Shown piece after piece: positions 25,071 to 33,118 of a DNA stretch of 36,512 bases (position 1 is the first letter of the stretch; each line of letters begins with the position of its first letter). The translations under genes and the position numbers were made by a program. Below the pieces are notes generated by a model that saw only the letters and a list, made by a program, of their open reading frames with translations, ran no database searches and was not told the DNA's origin. The DNA comes from Sulfurimonas sp. (lineage in GTDB: Bacteria > Campylobacterota > Campylobacteria > Campylobacterales > Sulfurimonadaceae). Location of the stretch: contig JAMOQK010000055.1 in assembly GCA_027064045.1 (NCBI GenBank), positions 1-36,512 on the forward strand, in the 5' to 3' direction.

Positions 25071-26706
25071 TTTAGTAGTTTTATTTAGTAGTAGTGTTTT
25101 ATTTTCCCAGTCGTTTGAGGATTTTAAACGCTCACAAGCTAGTTCATTTGCAAAGTATGCAGATGAGAGAGATAATGCTTTTAACAACTACTTAAAGGCT
25201 GAGTGGAAAGCCTATGCTGTGCATAAGGGTGTCAAACTTTATGAAGAGCCTAAGCCAAAAAAAATAGCTCCTGCAACCCCAAAAAAAATCAAAAGTGTTG
25301 GACCTAAAGTCAGTATAAAAGTTAAAAAAATTAAATATATTGAACCAAAGCCTGTTCAAAAATTTATAGTTGTTAAAAAGCCAGTTATAGAGAAAAAAAA
25401 GGTTGTTGTAAAACAAACTGAGCCAGAAAAAGTAAAAATAAAGAAAAAAGCAGAAGTAAAGAAAAAGATTGAAGCAAAAAAAGAGGTTGAAGTAAAAAAA
25501 ACTAAACCAAAAAAAGTAAAAATAGAGAAAAAAGTAAAAATAGAGAAAAAAGTGGAAGCAAAAAAAGAGGTAAAACAAATAAAAATACCTAAAAAAATAA
25601 CACTTCCTGTTGTGCAAAAAGATATAAGTTTTGATTTTTTTGGCTCAACCCTTGGGTTTGATGTTCCAGATGGGATAAAAAGTGCTAGGTACTATCCTCA
25701 TAATCAAAAAGGTATAAGAAACTTTTTTAACAGTGCAGCATCTAGTAAATATAAACAGTTTTTACAAGACATTAATGATGCTAGAAAGGCTATGAGCCTA
25801 AATGATTGGGGTACATATCTTCTAGTTTTAAAAATTTCAGATAATATCTATACAAATAGAGATAATTCTAGACTTTTAAGTTGGTTTATATTTAACAAAA
25901 TGGGTTATGCAGTTAAAATAGGACTTGCTAAAAAACATATAGTTTTGATGCATTATTCTAAAAAGATTATATATTCTACTCCAAATTATAGCTTTGGTAA
26001 AAAGAAATTTTATGTTGTTGCAAACTATGCTAAAGGAAGTGTTGGAAAACTTTACTCATATAAACAAGATTATCCAGGGGCAAACAAGCCACTTGATTTA
26101 TCTTTAGATACTTTGCCAAAATTTAAATACAATACAAAAATGGAGTCTTTATCATTTAAAGAGTATGGACACAGATATAGTGTAGATTATATTTACAATC
26201 AAAATCTTATAAATTTTATGGCTACATATCCACAAGCTGATTATGAAACTTTTTTCAATGCGCCGATGGATGAAAGAAGCTATCAAAGTATTGCTAGTGG
26301 ATTGAAAAAATATTTAGATGGGAAAAAAGCTAGTAATGCTTTAAATTTTGTACTTCATTTTGTGCAAAAATCTTTTAAATATGAGATGGATAATCAACAG
26401 TTTGGTAGAGAAAAAGTTATGTTTGCAGAGGAGACTCTTTATTATAAAAAATCAGATTGTGAAGACAGGGCTATACTTTATTCATATCTTGTAAAAGAGC
26501 TTTTTGGCATTGATGTGGTTGGTGTGAAATACAAAGACCATATGGCAACAGCTTTATATATCCCTATGAGTGGGGACAGTGTTAAAGATGGTTCAAGAAA
26601 ATTTGTAATAGCAGATCCCACTTATATAAATGCAAGTATTGGTCAGAGTATGCCAAAATACAGGTCTAAAAGACCTGAGAGTTTTATAGTTGTGAAAAAG
26701 AATTAG
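25045..26706 (+). CDS. Exported lysine-rich protein with transglutaminase-like domain
   Basis: About 553 residues. A signal peptide is visible (FKLCGLFSLVVLFSSSVLFSQ). Residues ~65-195 are a strongly basic Lys/Val/Glu/Pro linker of repeated KKVEVKK-type units. The C-terminal third has a papain-like transglutaminase triad: Cys in KKSDCEDRAIL, His in YKDHMATAL and Asp in VIADPTYI. The domain is that of the TGc superfamily, whose members act as transferases, peptidases or peptide binders. The start is TTG 25045, with GGGGA seven bases upstream; a GTG at 25015 gives a ten-residue longer N-terminus. It overlaps flgH by 26 bases and so should be RpoN-driven with it. A periplasmic role near the flagellum or cell wall is inferred from location. 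The stop codon overlaps that of the convergent SulP gene. Confidence 0.82.
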   Translation: MFKLCGLFSLVVLFSSSVLFSQSFEDFKRSQASSFAKYADERDNAFNNYLKAEWKAYAVHKGVKLYEEPKPKKIAPATPKKIKSVGPKVSIKVKKIKYIEPKPVQKFIVVKKPVIEKKKVVVKQTEPEKVKIKKKAEVKKKIEAKKEVEVKKTKPKKVKIEKKVKIEKKVEAKKEVKQIKIPKKITLPVVQKDISFDFFGSTLGFDVPDGIKSARYYPHNQKGIRNFFNSAASSKYKQFLQDINDARKAMSLNDWGTYLLVLKISDNIYTNRDNSRLLSWFIFNKMGYAVKIGLAKKHIVLMHYSKKIIYSTPNYSFGKKKFYVVANYAKGSVGKLYSYKQDYPGANKPLDLSLDTLPKFKYNTKMESLSFKEYGHRYSVDYIYNQNLINFMATYPQADYETFFNAPMDERSYQSIASGLKKYLDGKKASNALNFVLHFVQKSFKYEMDNQQFGREKVMFAEETLYYKKSDCEDRAILYSYLVKELFGIDVVGVKYKDHMATALYIPMSGDSVKDGSRKFVIADPTYINASIGQSMPKYRSKRPESFIVVKKN

Positions 26707-28241
26707 TAATCAAACGCAACTTTATATGTTGGGTCATCTTCTCCATAGTCACAGTGTGGACCAGCTTTTTTAAGTATGGCTTTACAATCTGGTGATAGAT
26801 GGCGAAGTAGTAGGCTTTTACCTGCATCTTCATATTTTTTAGTTATGTTGTCTATCGCTTCAACCCCACTGCTATCCATCACTCTGGCATCTTTAAAGTC
26901 TATGATAACTTTTTGAGGATCATTTTGTACATCAAAGTTATCTGAAAATGTTGTGGCACTAGCAAAAAATAGAGGGCCGTCAAGTTCATAAACTTTTACA
27001 CCATCTTCTTCCATGTGGGTTTTTGCGAAGATTCTCGCATGTTTCCATGCAAAAGCTAAAGCAGAGATGATAACACCAGCTATAACTGCTATTGCTAAAT
27101 CTTCAAAGATTGTTATAATGGTTACTGTAATCATAACAAAAGCATCCGTTTTTGGCATGTGCTTTATGTGTGAAAAACTAGACCATTCAAAAGTTCCAAT
27201 ACTCACCATAAACATAATCCCAACTAAAACAGCAACAGGGATAGTGTTTAAAATGGGTGTCATAGAAACAACTAAAAATAAAAGTCCAGTAGCTGCTACA
27301 AAAGATGATAAACGACCTAACCCACCAGAAGTAAAGTTGATTATAGATTGCCCAATCATTGCACATCCAGCCATGCCACCAAAAAATCCACATGCTATAT
27401 TTCCAGTTCCAAGAGCGATACACTCTTGGTTTCCACTTCCACGAACACCACTCATCTCATCTAAAACAGCCAAGGTTAAAAGCGATTCGATAAGTCCAAC
27501 CAAAGCCATAATTACAGCATACGGTAATACTAAGAGGATAGCATCAAGATTGAAAATATATTGACTGACTACAAAGTGTGGAAGTTTGCCTGAAAACTGT
27601 GTTAAATCTGCAAGTGAGCCAACTAAAAGTGTGTCTATATTTGCATAATAAACACCAAGCGTTAAGATTATGATAGCTATAAGTCCAGAGGGTACAGCTT
27701 TTGTTAATTTTGGTAAAAAGTACATTATAAGCATTGTAACAGCTACTAAGATATACATTGTGCTACCTTGATTTTCAAAAAACTTAAATTGAGCCATGGC
27801 AATAACGATTGCAAGACCATTTACAAATCCATACATAGCAGGTTGTGGAACAAGTCTTATGAATTTACCAAGTTTTAAAACTCCAAAACTAATCTGAATT
27901 AAACCTGCTATGATGGTAGCTAGTAAGATGTAGTGTAAAACACCCATATAGAGTTCATCTCCACTTAATCCTGATGCTTTTAATATCTCATTAGTTTTTA
28001 AAGTAAGACCAACCAGAACAACGGCTACACTCCCAGTTGCTCCACTTATCATCCCTGGTTTTCCACCTATAAGAGATGTTACAAGTCCCAGTATAAATGC
28101 AGTATAAAGCCCAACAATAGGGCTAACTCCAGCGATGAAACTAAAAGCGATAGCTTCAGGAACAAGAGCAACAGAAACAACTAAGCCAGATAAAATATCA
28201 TTTTTGATATTTGCTGAGGAATATTTTTTTAAATCAAACAA
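26703..28241 (-). CDS. SulP-family anion transporter with STAS domain
   Basis: A 512-residue SLC26/SulP membrane transporter. The family signature near the N-terminus is GLVVSVALVPEAIAFSFIAG followed by GLYTAFI; around ten further hydrophobic helices run to residue ~390. The C-terminal STAS domain has VIIDFKDARVMDSSGVEAID (~435-455). Sulfate or bicarbonate are the usual substrates; sequence does not tell them apart, and bicarbonate uptake would suit an autotroph. The start is TTG 28241, inside the valS end and overlapping it by 13 bases, with AAGAG upstream; no ATG is available nearby. Its stop codon overlaps that of the convergent transglutaminase-like gene. Confidence 0.93.
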   Translation of the reverse strand: MFDLKKYSSANIKNDILSGLVVSVALVPEAIAFSFIAGVSPIVGLYTAFILGLVTSLIGGKPGMISGATGSVAVVLVGLTLKTNEILKASGLSGDELYMGVLHYILLATIIAGLIQISFGVLKLGKFIRLVPQPAMYGFVNGLAIVIAMAQFKFFENQGSTMYILVAVTMLIMYFLPKLTKAVPSGLIAIIILTLGVYYANIDTLLVGSLADLTQFSGKLPHFVVSQYIFNLDAILLVLPYAVIMALVGLIESLLTLAVLDEMSGVRGSGNQECIALGTGNIACGFFGGMAGCAMIGQSIINFTSGGLGRLSSFVAATGLLFLVVSMTPILNTIPVAVLVGIMFMVSIGTFEWSSFSHIKHMPKTDAFVMITVTIITIFEDLAIAVIAGVIISALAFAWKHARIFAKTHMEEDGVKVYELDGPLFFASATTFSDNFDVQNDPQKVIIDFKDARVMDSSGVEAIDNITKKYEDAGKSLLLRHLSPDCKAILKKAGPHCDYGEDDPTYKVAFDY

Positions 28242-30850
28242 TCGAGTTGCTCTTGTACTTTTGTTTGTTTTTCTTGTGCATCAGCTAAAGCACTACGATT
28301 TTTCTCCAGTACATCAGCAGGTGCATTTGCTACAAATCTTTCGTTATTTAGCATACCGTTTAATTTGCCTATCTCTTTTTGTAGTTTTTCATCTTGTTTT
28401 GTGAGTTTTGCTATGATTGAGCTAAGGTCGATAGAGTCTGTAGGGATAAATGTTTCACAACTATCTGCTATATCACTTACAGAGTTTTCTATTTTTTCAT
28501 CTGTAAACTCAACACTCTCAACTTTTGCAAGTTTGATGATAAATGGTAACATCATCTCTTTGTCTTTTTCTTTTATGTTGTCTATTTTTACATATGCTTT
28601 AGCTATTTTTTGGTTAGCTAAATCTACAAGAACTTTTGCTCTTCTGATGGAAACAATGGTATCCATAATGATGTTAAACTTATCTTCCTCTTTTCTTCTT
28701 TTTGTTTTGTGAGGATATGGCATAATCATGATAGAGTCGCTGTCTTCTAGTGTAGTTCCTGATAACTCATGGTAAAGATATTCTGTTACAAATGGCATGA
28801 AAGGGTGAAGAAGTTTCATAGCCTCTTTAAAAATCGCACCAAGTTCGATAATGGAAGATTTATCAGCTTTGCTAAGTTCTATTCCCCAACCACAAAACTC
28901 ATTCCAGATAAATCTGTATATAACAGTTGCCGCATCGTTAAATTTGTACTCATCAAGTGCAACTCTTACCTCTTTTGTAGCTTGATTTAATCTTGAAGCC
29001 ATATATTTACCAAGGTCAGTGCCTAAACAAAAACCTTTTAGGTCAGGAAATGTACTTTCATTCATTTGCAGGTATTTAGAAGCATTGTAAAGTTTATTTG
29101 TGAAGTTACGGTTTAGTTCAAGTTTTTCTGTACTCATACGGATGTCACGACCTTGAGCAGCACTGATAGCAAGGGTAAATCTTAAAATATCAGCAGAATA
29201 TTTGTTCACCATATCTAATGGGTCGATAACATTACCTTTGCTTTTAGACATTTTTTGTCCGTTTTCATCTCTTACTAAAGCATGTAGGTAGATATGCTTA
29301 AAAGGAAGTTCTCCCATAAAGTTTTCACCCATCATCATCATTCTAGCAACCCAGAAAAAGAGTATGTCAAAACCTGTGATAAGCAGAGTATTTGGATAAA
29401 AGTCTTTTAAATCATCACTTTTAAAAAGTTTATCCATCTCAACATCACCATTACCCCAGCCAAGAGTGCTAAATGGCCATAAAGCAGAGCTAAACCAAGT
29501 GTCTAGCACATCAGGGTCTTGAGTGATTTTTTTAGATGCACATTTTGGGCATTCTGTTGGGTTTTCATCTTGTGTTGCCCACTCATGATCACATTCATCA
29601 CAATAAAATACAGGTATCTGATGTCCCCACCAAAGTTGACGACTTATACACCAGTCACGAAGTTCACCCATCCATGAGTTATATGAGTTTATCCAATGTG
29701 GTGGGAAAAATTGTGCTTCTCCGTTATTTGTTTTTTCTATGGAGCTTTTTGCAACTTCATTTCTTACAAACCACTGTTTTGAGATATAAGGCTCAACAAC
29801 ATTTTTACATCTGTAACAATGCCCAACTTGGTGTTTGTGATCTTCTATTTTAGTTATAAAACCCTCATCTTGAAGTCTTTTTACAATCACTTCACGAGCC
29901 TCTAATCTCTCAAGCCCTTTAAACTCACCTGCATAGTCGTTTAAAATCCCTTTTTCATCAAAAACGGTTATAAACTCTAAATCGTGTCTTTTTCCAACTT
30001 CATAGTCATTTTGGTCGTGAGCAGGAGTTACTTTTACAACACCAGTACCAAATTCCATATCCACATGCTCATCTGCAATTATAGTTATCTCTCTATCAAG
30101 AAGTGGAAGTTTTACTTTTTTACCTATAAGTTTTTGGTATCTTTCATCATCAGGATGAACCATTATCGCTGTATCGCCAAAGTATGTTTCAGGTCTTGTG
30201 GTTGCAACTTCTACATCTCCACTTCCGTCTGCAAATGGATATGTCATATAGTAAAATTTACCATCTTCTTCTTCATGCTCAACCTCGATGTCACTTAAAG
30301 CTCCATCGTGTGTACACCAGTTTACCATGTAGTTTCCACGAACGATAAGCCCTTTGTTATAAAGATGAACAAAAGCTTCTTTTACAGACTTTTGTAACCC
30401 TTCATCCATAGTAAATCTCTCTCTGTCCCAAGCAGGACTTACACCCATTTTGCGAAGTTGCTCAGTCATAATTCCAGCTGATTCCTCTTTCCAAGCCCAA
30501 GCACGCTCTAAAAATGCTTCACGCCCAATCTCTTCTTTGGTAGTTCCCTCAGCTAAAAGTTGTTTCTCAACAACATTTTGAGTAGCTATTCCTGCATGGT
30601 CTGTTCCTGGTTGCCAAAGTGTTTTATAACCATCCATTCTTTTATAACGAGTGATAATATCTTGTAGTGTAAAGGTAAGTGCATGACCAATATGCAGTCG
30701 CCCTGTTACATTTGGAGGGGGCATCATGATAGAGAAGTTTTTATCTTCTTTTTGGATGGCTTTGTTACCATCTACTTCAAAATATTTTCTATTTTCCCAA
30801 ATTTTATAATATTTGTTTTCTACTTCTTGTGGATTGTATTTATCTGACAT
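28229..30850 (-). CDS. valS: Valyl-tRNA synthetase
   Basis: Class I aminoacyl-tRNA synthetase charging tRNA-Val, with a connective editing domain that clears mischarged Thr. 873 residues. The HIGH motif is PPPNVTGRLHIGHAL (~46-60), the editing domain has TTRPETYFGDTA, the KMSKS motif is QKMSKSKGNVIDP (~535), and the zinc-ribbon cysteines lie at CDECDHEW and CPKCA. The C-terminal coiled coil (LTKQDEKLQKEIGKLNGML) closes the protein as in all bacterial ValS. A -10 box lies 36 bases upstream of the ATG. Confidence 0.98.
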   Translation of the reverse strand: MSDKYNPQEVENKYYKIWENRKYFEVDGNKAIQKEDKNFSIMMPPPNVTGRLHIGHALTFTLQDIITRYKRMDGYKTLWQPGTDHAGIATQNVVEKQLLAEGTTKEEIGREAFLERAWAWKEESAGIMTEQLRKMGVSPAWDRERFTMDEGLQKSVKEAFVHLYNKGLIVRGNYMVNWCTHDGALSDIEVEHEEEDGKFYYMTYPFADGSGDVEVATTRPETYFGDTAIMVHPDDERYQKLIGKKVKLPLLDREITIIADEHVDMEFGTGVVKVTPAHDQNDYEVGKRHDLEFITVFDEKGILNDYAGEFKGLERLEAREVIVKRLQDEGFITKIEDHKHQVGHCYRCKNVVEPYISKQWFVRNEVAKSSIEKTNNGEAQFFPPHWINSYNSWMGELRDWCISRQLWWGHQIPVFYCDECDHEWATQDENPTECPKCASKKITQDPDVLDTWFSSALWPFSTLGWGNGDVEMDKLFKSDDLKDFYPNTLLITGFDILFFWVARMMMMGENFMGELPFKHIYLHALVRDENGQKMSKSKGNVIDPLDMVNKYSADILRFTLAISAAQGRDIRMSTEKLELNRNFTNKLYNASKYLQMNESTFPDLKGFCLGTDLGKYMASRLNQATKEVRVALDEYKFNDAATVIYRFIWNEFCGWGIELSKADKSSIIELGAIFKEAMKLLHPFMPFVTEYLYHELSGTTLEDSDSIMIMPYPHKTKRRKEEDKFNIIMDTIVSIRRAKVLVDLANQKIAKAYVKIDNIKEKDKEMMLPFIIKLAKVESVEFTDEKIENSVSDIADSCETFIPTDSIDLSSIIAKLTKQDEKLQKEIGKLNGMLNNERFVANAPADVLEKNRSALADAQEKQTKVQEQLDCLI

Positions 30851-30886
30851 AATCGCTTGCCTTGTTATGAGGTTTAAAATTTCGCG

Positions 30887-30892
30887 ATTATA
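30887..30892 (-). promoter_or_regulatory. -10 box TATAAT for valS-SulP
   Basis: The minus strand reads TTTAGATATAATCGCG, 36 bases before the valS ATG. It has the same AGATATAAT core as the other promoters here. Confidence 0.55.
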
Positions 30893-30978
30893 TCTAAAAA
30901 GTGGTGAGGGTTTGCTTTTTTAGTTGGTTTGTTATAAAAGTATCATTTGAAAATATATTTTCTAACAAATTTATAAGA

Positions 30979-30984
30979 TATAAT
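30979..30984 (+). promoter_or_regulatory. -10 box TATAAT for the UvrD-type helicase
   Basis: The plus strand reads TAAGATATAATCACA, 26 bases before the GTG at 31011. Confidence 0.55.
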
Positions 30985-31010
30985 CACATTTCTAAATCAA
31001 AGGAGTTGTT

Positions 31011-33083
31011 GTGGCATTATCTCGTTTAAACAAAGAACAATATGCAGCAGCAACTTCCACATGCCAAGAAAATCTCATAATTGCTTCTGCTGGAACTGGT
31101 AAAACATCTACGATTGTAGGTCGTATAGCTTATCTTTTAAAAAGTGGTGTAAAACCTCAAGAGATACTTCTTCTTACATTTACAAACAAGGCTGCGGCTG
31201 AGATGGTAGCTCGTGTGGCAGAATTTTTTGGTAGAGATGTAGCTTTAAAAATAGATGCTGGAACTTTTCATGCAGTTAGTTATAGATGGCTAAAAAAGCA
31301 AAATAAAAAAGTTGTTTTAAAACAGCAAAGGGAGTTAAAAACTCTTTTTAGAAGTGTTTTTGAAAAAAGGTCGTTTGAGCATATTGAGGCTGAAGTCAGT
31401 CCTTATGGAGGTAACTACCTTTATGATTTATACTCCTTCTATCAAAATACGGAGTTAGAAAATGACTTTGAAAACTGGATAAGGCAAAACTATGAAGAGC
31501 ATGAACAATTTGCACTTATCTATGCTGATGTTGTTGATGAGTTTGAAGCTTTAAAAAAAGAGTATGGATTTTTAAATTTTAATGATTTGCTTTTAAATTT
31601 TAGAGATATATGTAAAACTCAAGATTTGGGTTACAAAGAAGTTCTTGTTGATGAATATCAAGATACAAATGCACTACAAGGCACACTCATAGATGCTATG
31701 AACCCACCATCGCTTTTTTGCGTAGGGGATTATGATCAAAGTATATATGCTTTTAATGGTGCTGACATCTCCATAATCGGTTCTTTTTCTACTAAGTTTC
31801 CACATGCCAAGGTTCATACTTTAACAAAAAATTATCGTTCAACTTTACCAATCTTATCACTTGCTACAAAAGTTATAGAACATAACGATAGAATCTATCC
31901 AAAAAACTTAGAGGTGACAAGAAATTCCACTTCCCAACCTCCAAAACTTTTGGTTTATGATGAGTTGTTTGACCAGTATCATGCAATGGCTGCACAAATA
32001 AGAGACTCACAAACACCACATGAAGAGATAGCAGTTATATTTCGTAATAACTCCTCTGCTGATGGGATTGAGGTTGGACTTCGTGAAATTGGGATACCGT
32101 GTAAGCGAAAGGGTGGAACAAGCTTTTTTGACTCAAGGGAGGTTAAAGCAGTTTTAGACCTTTATACTCTACTTGTAAATGAGTCCGATATGATGGCGTT
32201 TATACATGTTTTTGAGTTTGCTCGTGGCATAGGGAGTGCTATGGCAAAAGAGATATATTTAGCACTTAAAAACTTAGGGCAGGGTAGTATATTTTATGGT
32301 CTTTATGCTCCTGATGAGTCCATGAAAAACCCGTTTGAGAAAAGAAAACTAAATCATCAGTTGGGGCTTTTTGATGATTTTTTAGAGCTTGGTGCGGTTG
32401 GAAAGTATGCAAAGCTTGGGTTTGAAGCAAAGTTTATGAAAAACCCAATTTTAAAACATCCAAAACTTACAAAAGAGAGTGCTACTTTTTTACATAATTT
32501 TTATATTTTGTATAGAAATTTAAAGGGGATAAAACAGCCAAAAATCATAGTTAAAAAGGTGGTGCAGTCTGAACTTTTTAAATACATTGCAGATAATCTA
32601 TCAACAAAAAGAGCAACGCTAAAAGATGGCAATGTTAATGAAAAACAAAAATCAGAATCTCTTATAAGAATTCAAAGGAAAATGTTACTTTTAGAGGAGT
32701 TGTCAAAACCTTACAATGAGCATGAAAGATTTTTAAATGCTATGATACTTGGCTCATCTGATTTAACTCAAGGGGAGGGTGTAAACCTGCTTAGTGTCCA
32801 TGCTTCAAAGGGTTTGGAATATAAAGAAGTTTATGTGGTTGATTTGATGGATGGTAGATTTCCAAACAGAAAACTGATGCTTCGTGGTGGAAGTCTTGAT
32901 GAAGAGAGAAGACTTTTTTATGTGGCAGTTACAAGAGCAAAAGATATACTCTGTCTTAGTTATGCGAAATATGACAAGATAAAAAAACAAAACTTTATGC
33001 CATCACAATTTTTGTATGAGGCTGGTTTAGTTCCAAAAGATGAAGCATATAGAAATTTAGTTTTAAAAGATATGGATATATAG
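31011..33083 (+). CDS. UvrD/Rep-type superfamily 1 DNA helicase
   Basis: A 690-residue ATP-dependent 3'-5' helicase. All SF1 motifs are present: Walker A (IIASAGTGKTSTIVGRI, ~24-40), Ia (LLLTFTNKAAAEMV), II (EVLVDEYQDTNALQ), III (FCVGDYDQSIYAFNGAD), IV (ALKIDAGTFHAVSYRW lies earlier), V (LLSVHASKGLEYKEVYVV) and VI (EERRLFYVAVTRAKD). The length lies near Rep and UvrD, but which of the two it is cannot be told; it could act in replication restart or repair. The GTG start has AAAGGAG seven bases upstream. Two CCACATGCCA copies lie in the 5' half. Confidence 0.94.
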   Translation: MALSRLNKEQYAAATSTCQENLIIASAGTGKTSTIVGRIAYLLKSGVKPQEILLLTFTNKAAAEMVARVAEFFGRDVALKIDAGTFHAVSYRWLKKQNKKVVLKQQRELKTLFRSVFEKRSFEHIEAEVSPYGGNYLYDLYSFYQNTELENDFENWIRQNYEEHEQFALIYADVVDEFEALKKEYGFLNFNDLLLNFRDICKTQDLGYKEVLVDEYQDTNALQGTLIDAMNPPSLFCVGDYDQSIYAFNGADISIIGSFSTKFPHAKVHTLTKNYRSTLPILSLATKVIEHNDRIYPKNLEVTRNSTSQPPKLLVYDELFDQYHAMAAQIRDSQTPHEEIAVIFRNNSSADGIEVGLREIGIPCKRKGGTSFFDSREVKAVLDLYTLLVNESDMMAFIHVFEFARGIGSAMAKEIYLALKNLGQGSIFYGLYAPDESMKNPFEKRKLNHQLGLFDDFLELGAVGKYAKLGFEAKFMKNPILKHPKLTKESATFLHNFYILYRNLKGIKQPKIIVKKVVQSELFKYIADNLSTKRATLKDGNVNEKQKSESLIRIQRKMLLLEELSKPYNEHERFLNAMILGSSDLTQGEGVNLLSVHASKGLEYKEVYVVDLMDGRFPNRKLMLRGGSLDEERRLFYVAVTRAKDILCLSYAKYDKIKKQNFMPSQFLYEAGLVPKDEAYRNLVLKDMDI
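31057..31066 (+). repeat. CCACATGCCA 10-mer in helicase gene, copy 1
   Basis: Reads TTCCACATGCCAAGA; encodes Ser-Thr-Cys-Gln just before the Walker A loop. Confidence 0.8.
31800..31809 (+). repeat. CCACATGCCA 10-mer in helicase gene, copy 2
   Basis: Reads TTCCACATGCCAAGG; encodes Pro-His-Ala-Lys, a different frame from copy 1 in the same gene. Confidence 0.8.
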
Positions 33084-33105
33084 TCTGAATTTATTAAAAT
33101 TTAGC

Positions 33106-33111
33106 TACAAT
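33106..33111 (+). promoter_or_regulatory. Possible -10 box TACAAT directly before the GGDEF-EAL gene
   Basis: Seven bases separate this box from the ATG at 33119, so transcription from it would give a nearly leaderless mRNA. No ribosome site is seen before that ATG, which agrees, but readthrough from the helicase gene is the simpler alternative. Confidence 0.25.
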
Positions 33112-33118
33112 CAAACTA

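Noticed and set aside
25192..25617. A 141-codon open frame on the minus strand rich in Phe and Tyr.
   Set aside because: It is the antisense of the Lys-rich linker; AAA/AAG codons read backwards as TTT/CTT keep the frame open. No ribosome site and no plausible composition.
20465..31070. Ser-Thr-Cys-Gln shared by KdsB, the YkgJ-like protein and the helicase as a common protein motif.
   Set aside because: The proteins are unrelated and the peptide arises from the same DNA 10-mer in the same frame; elsewhere the 10-mer gives other peptides.
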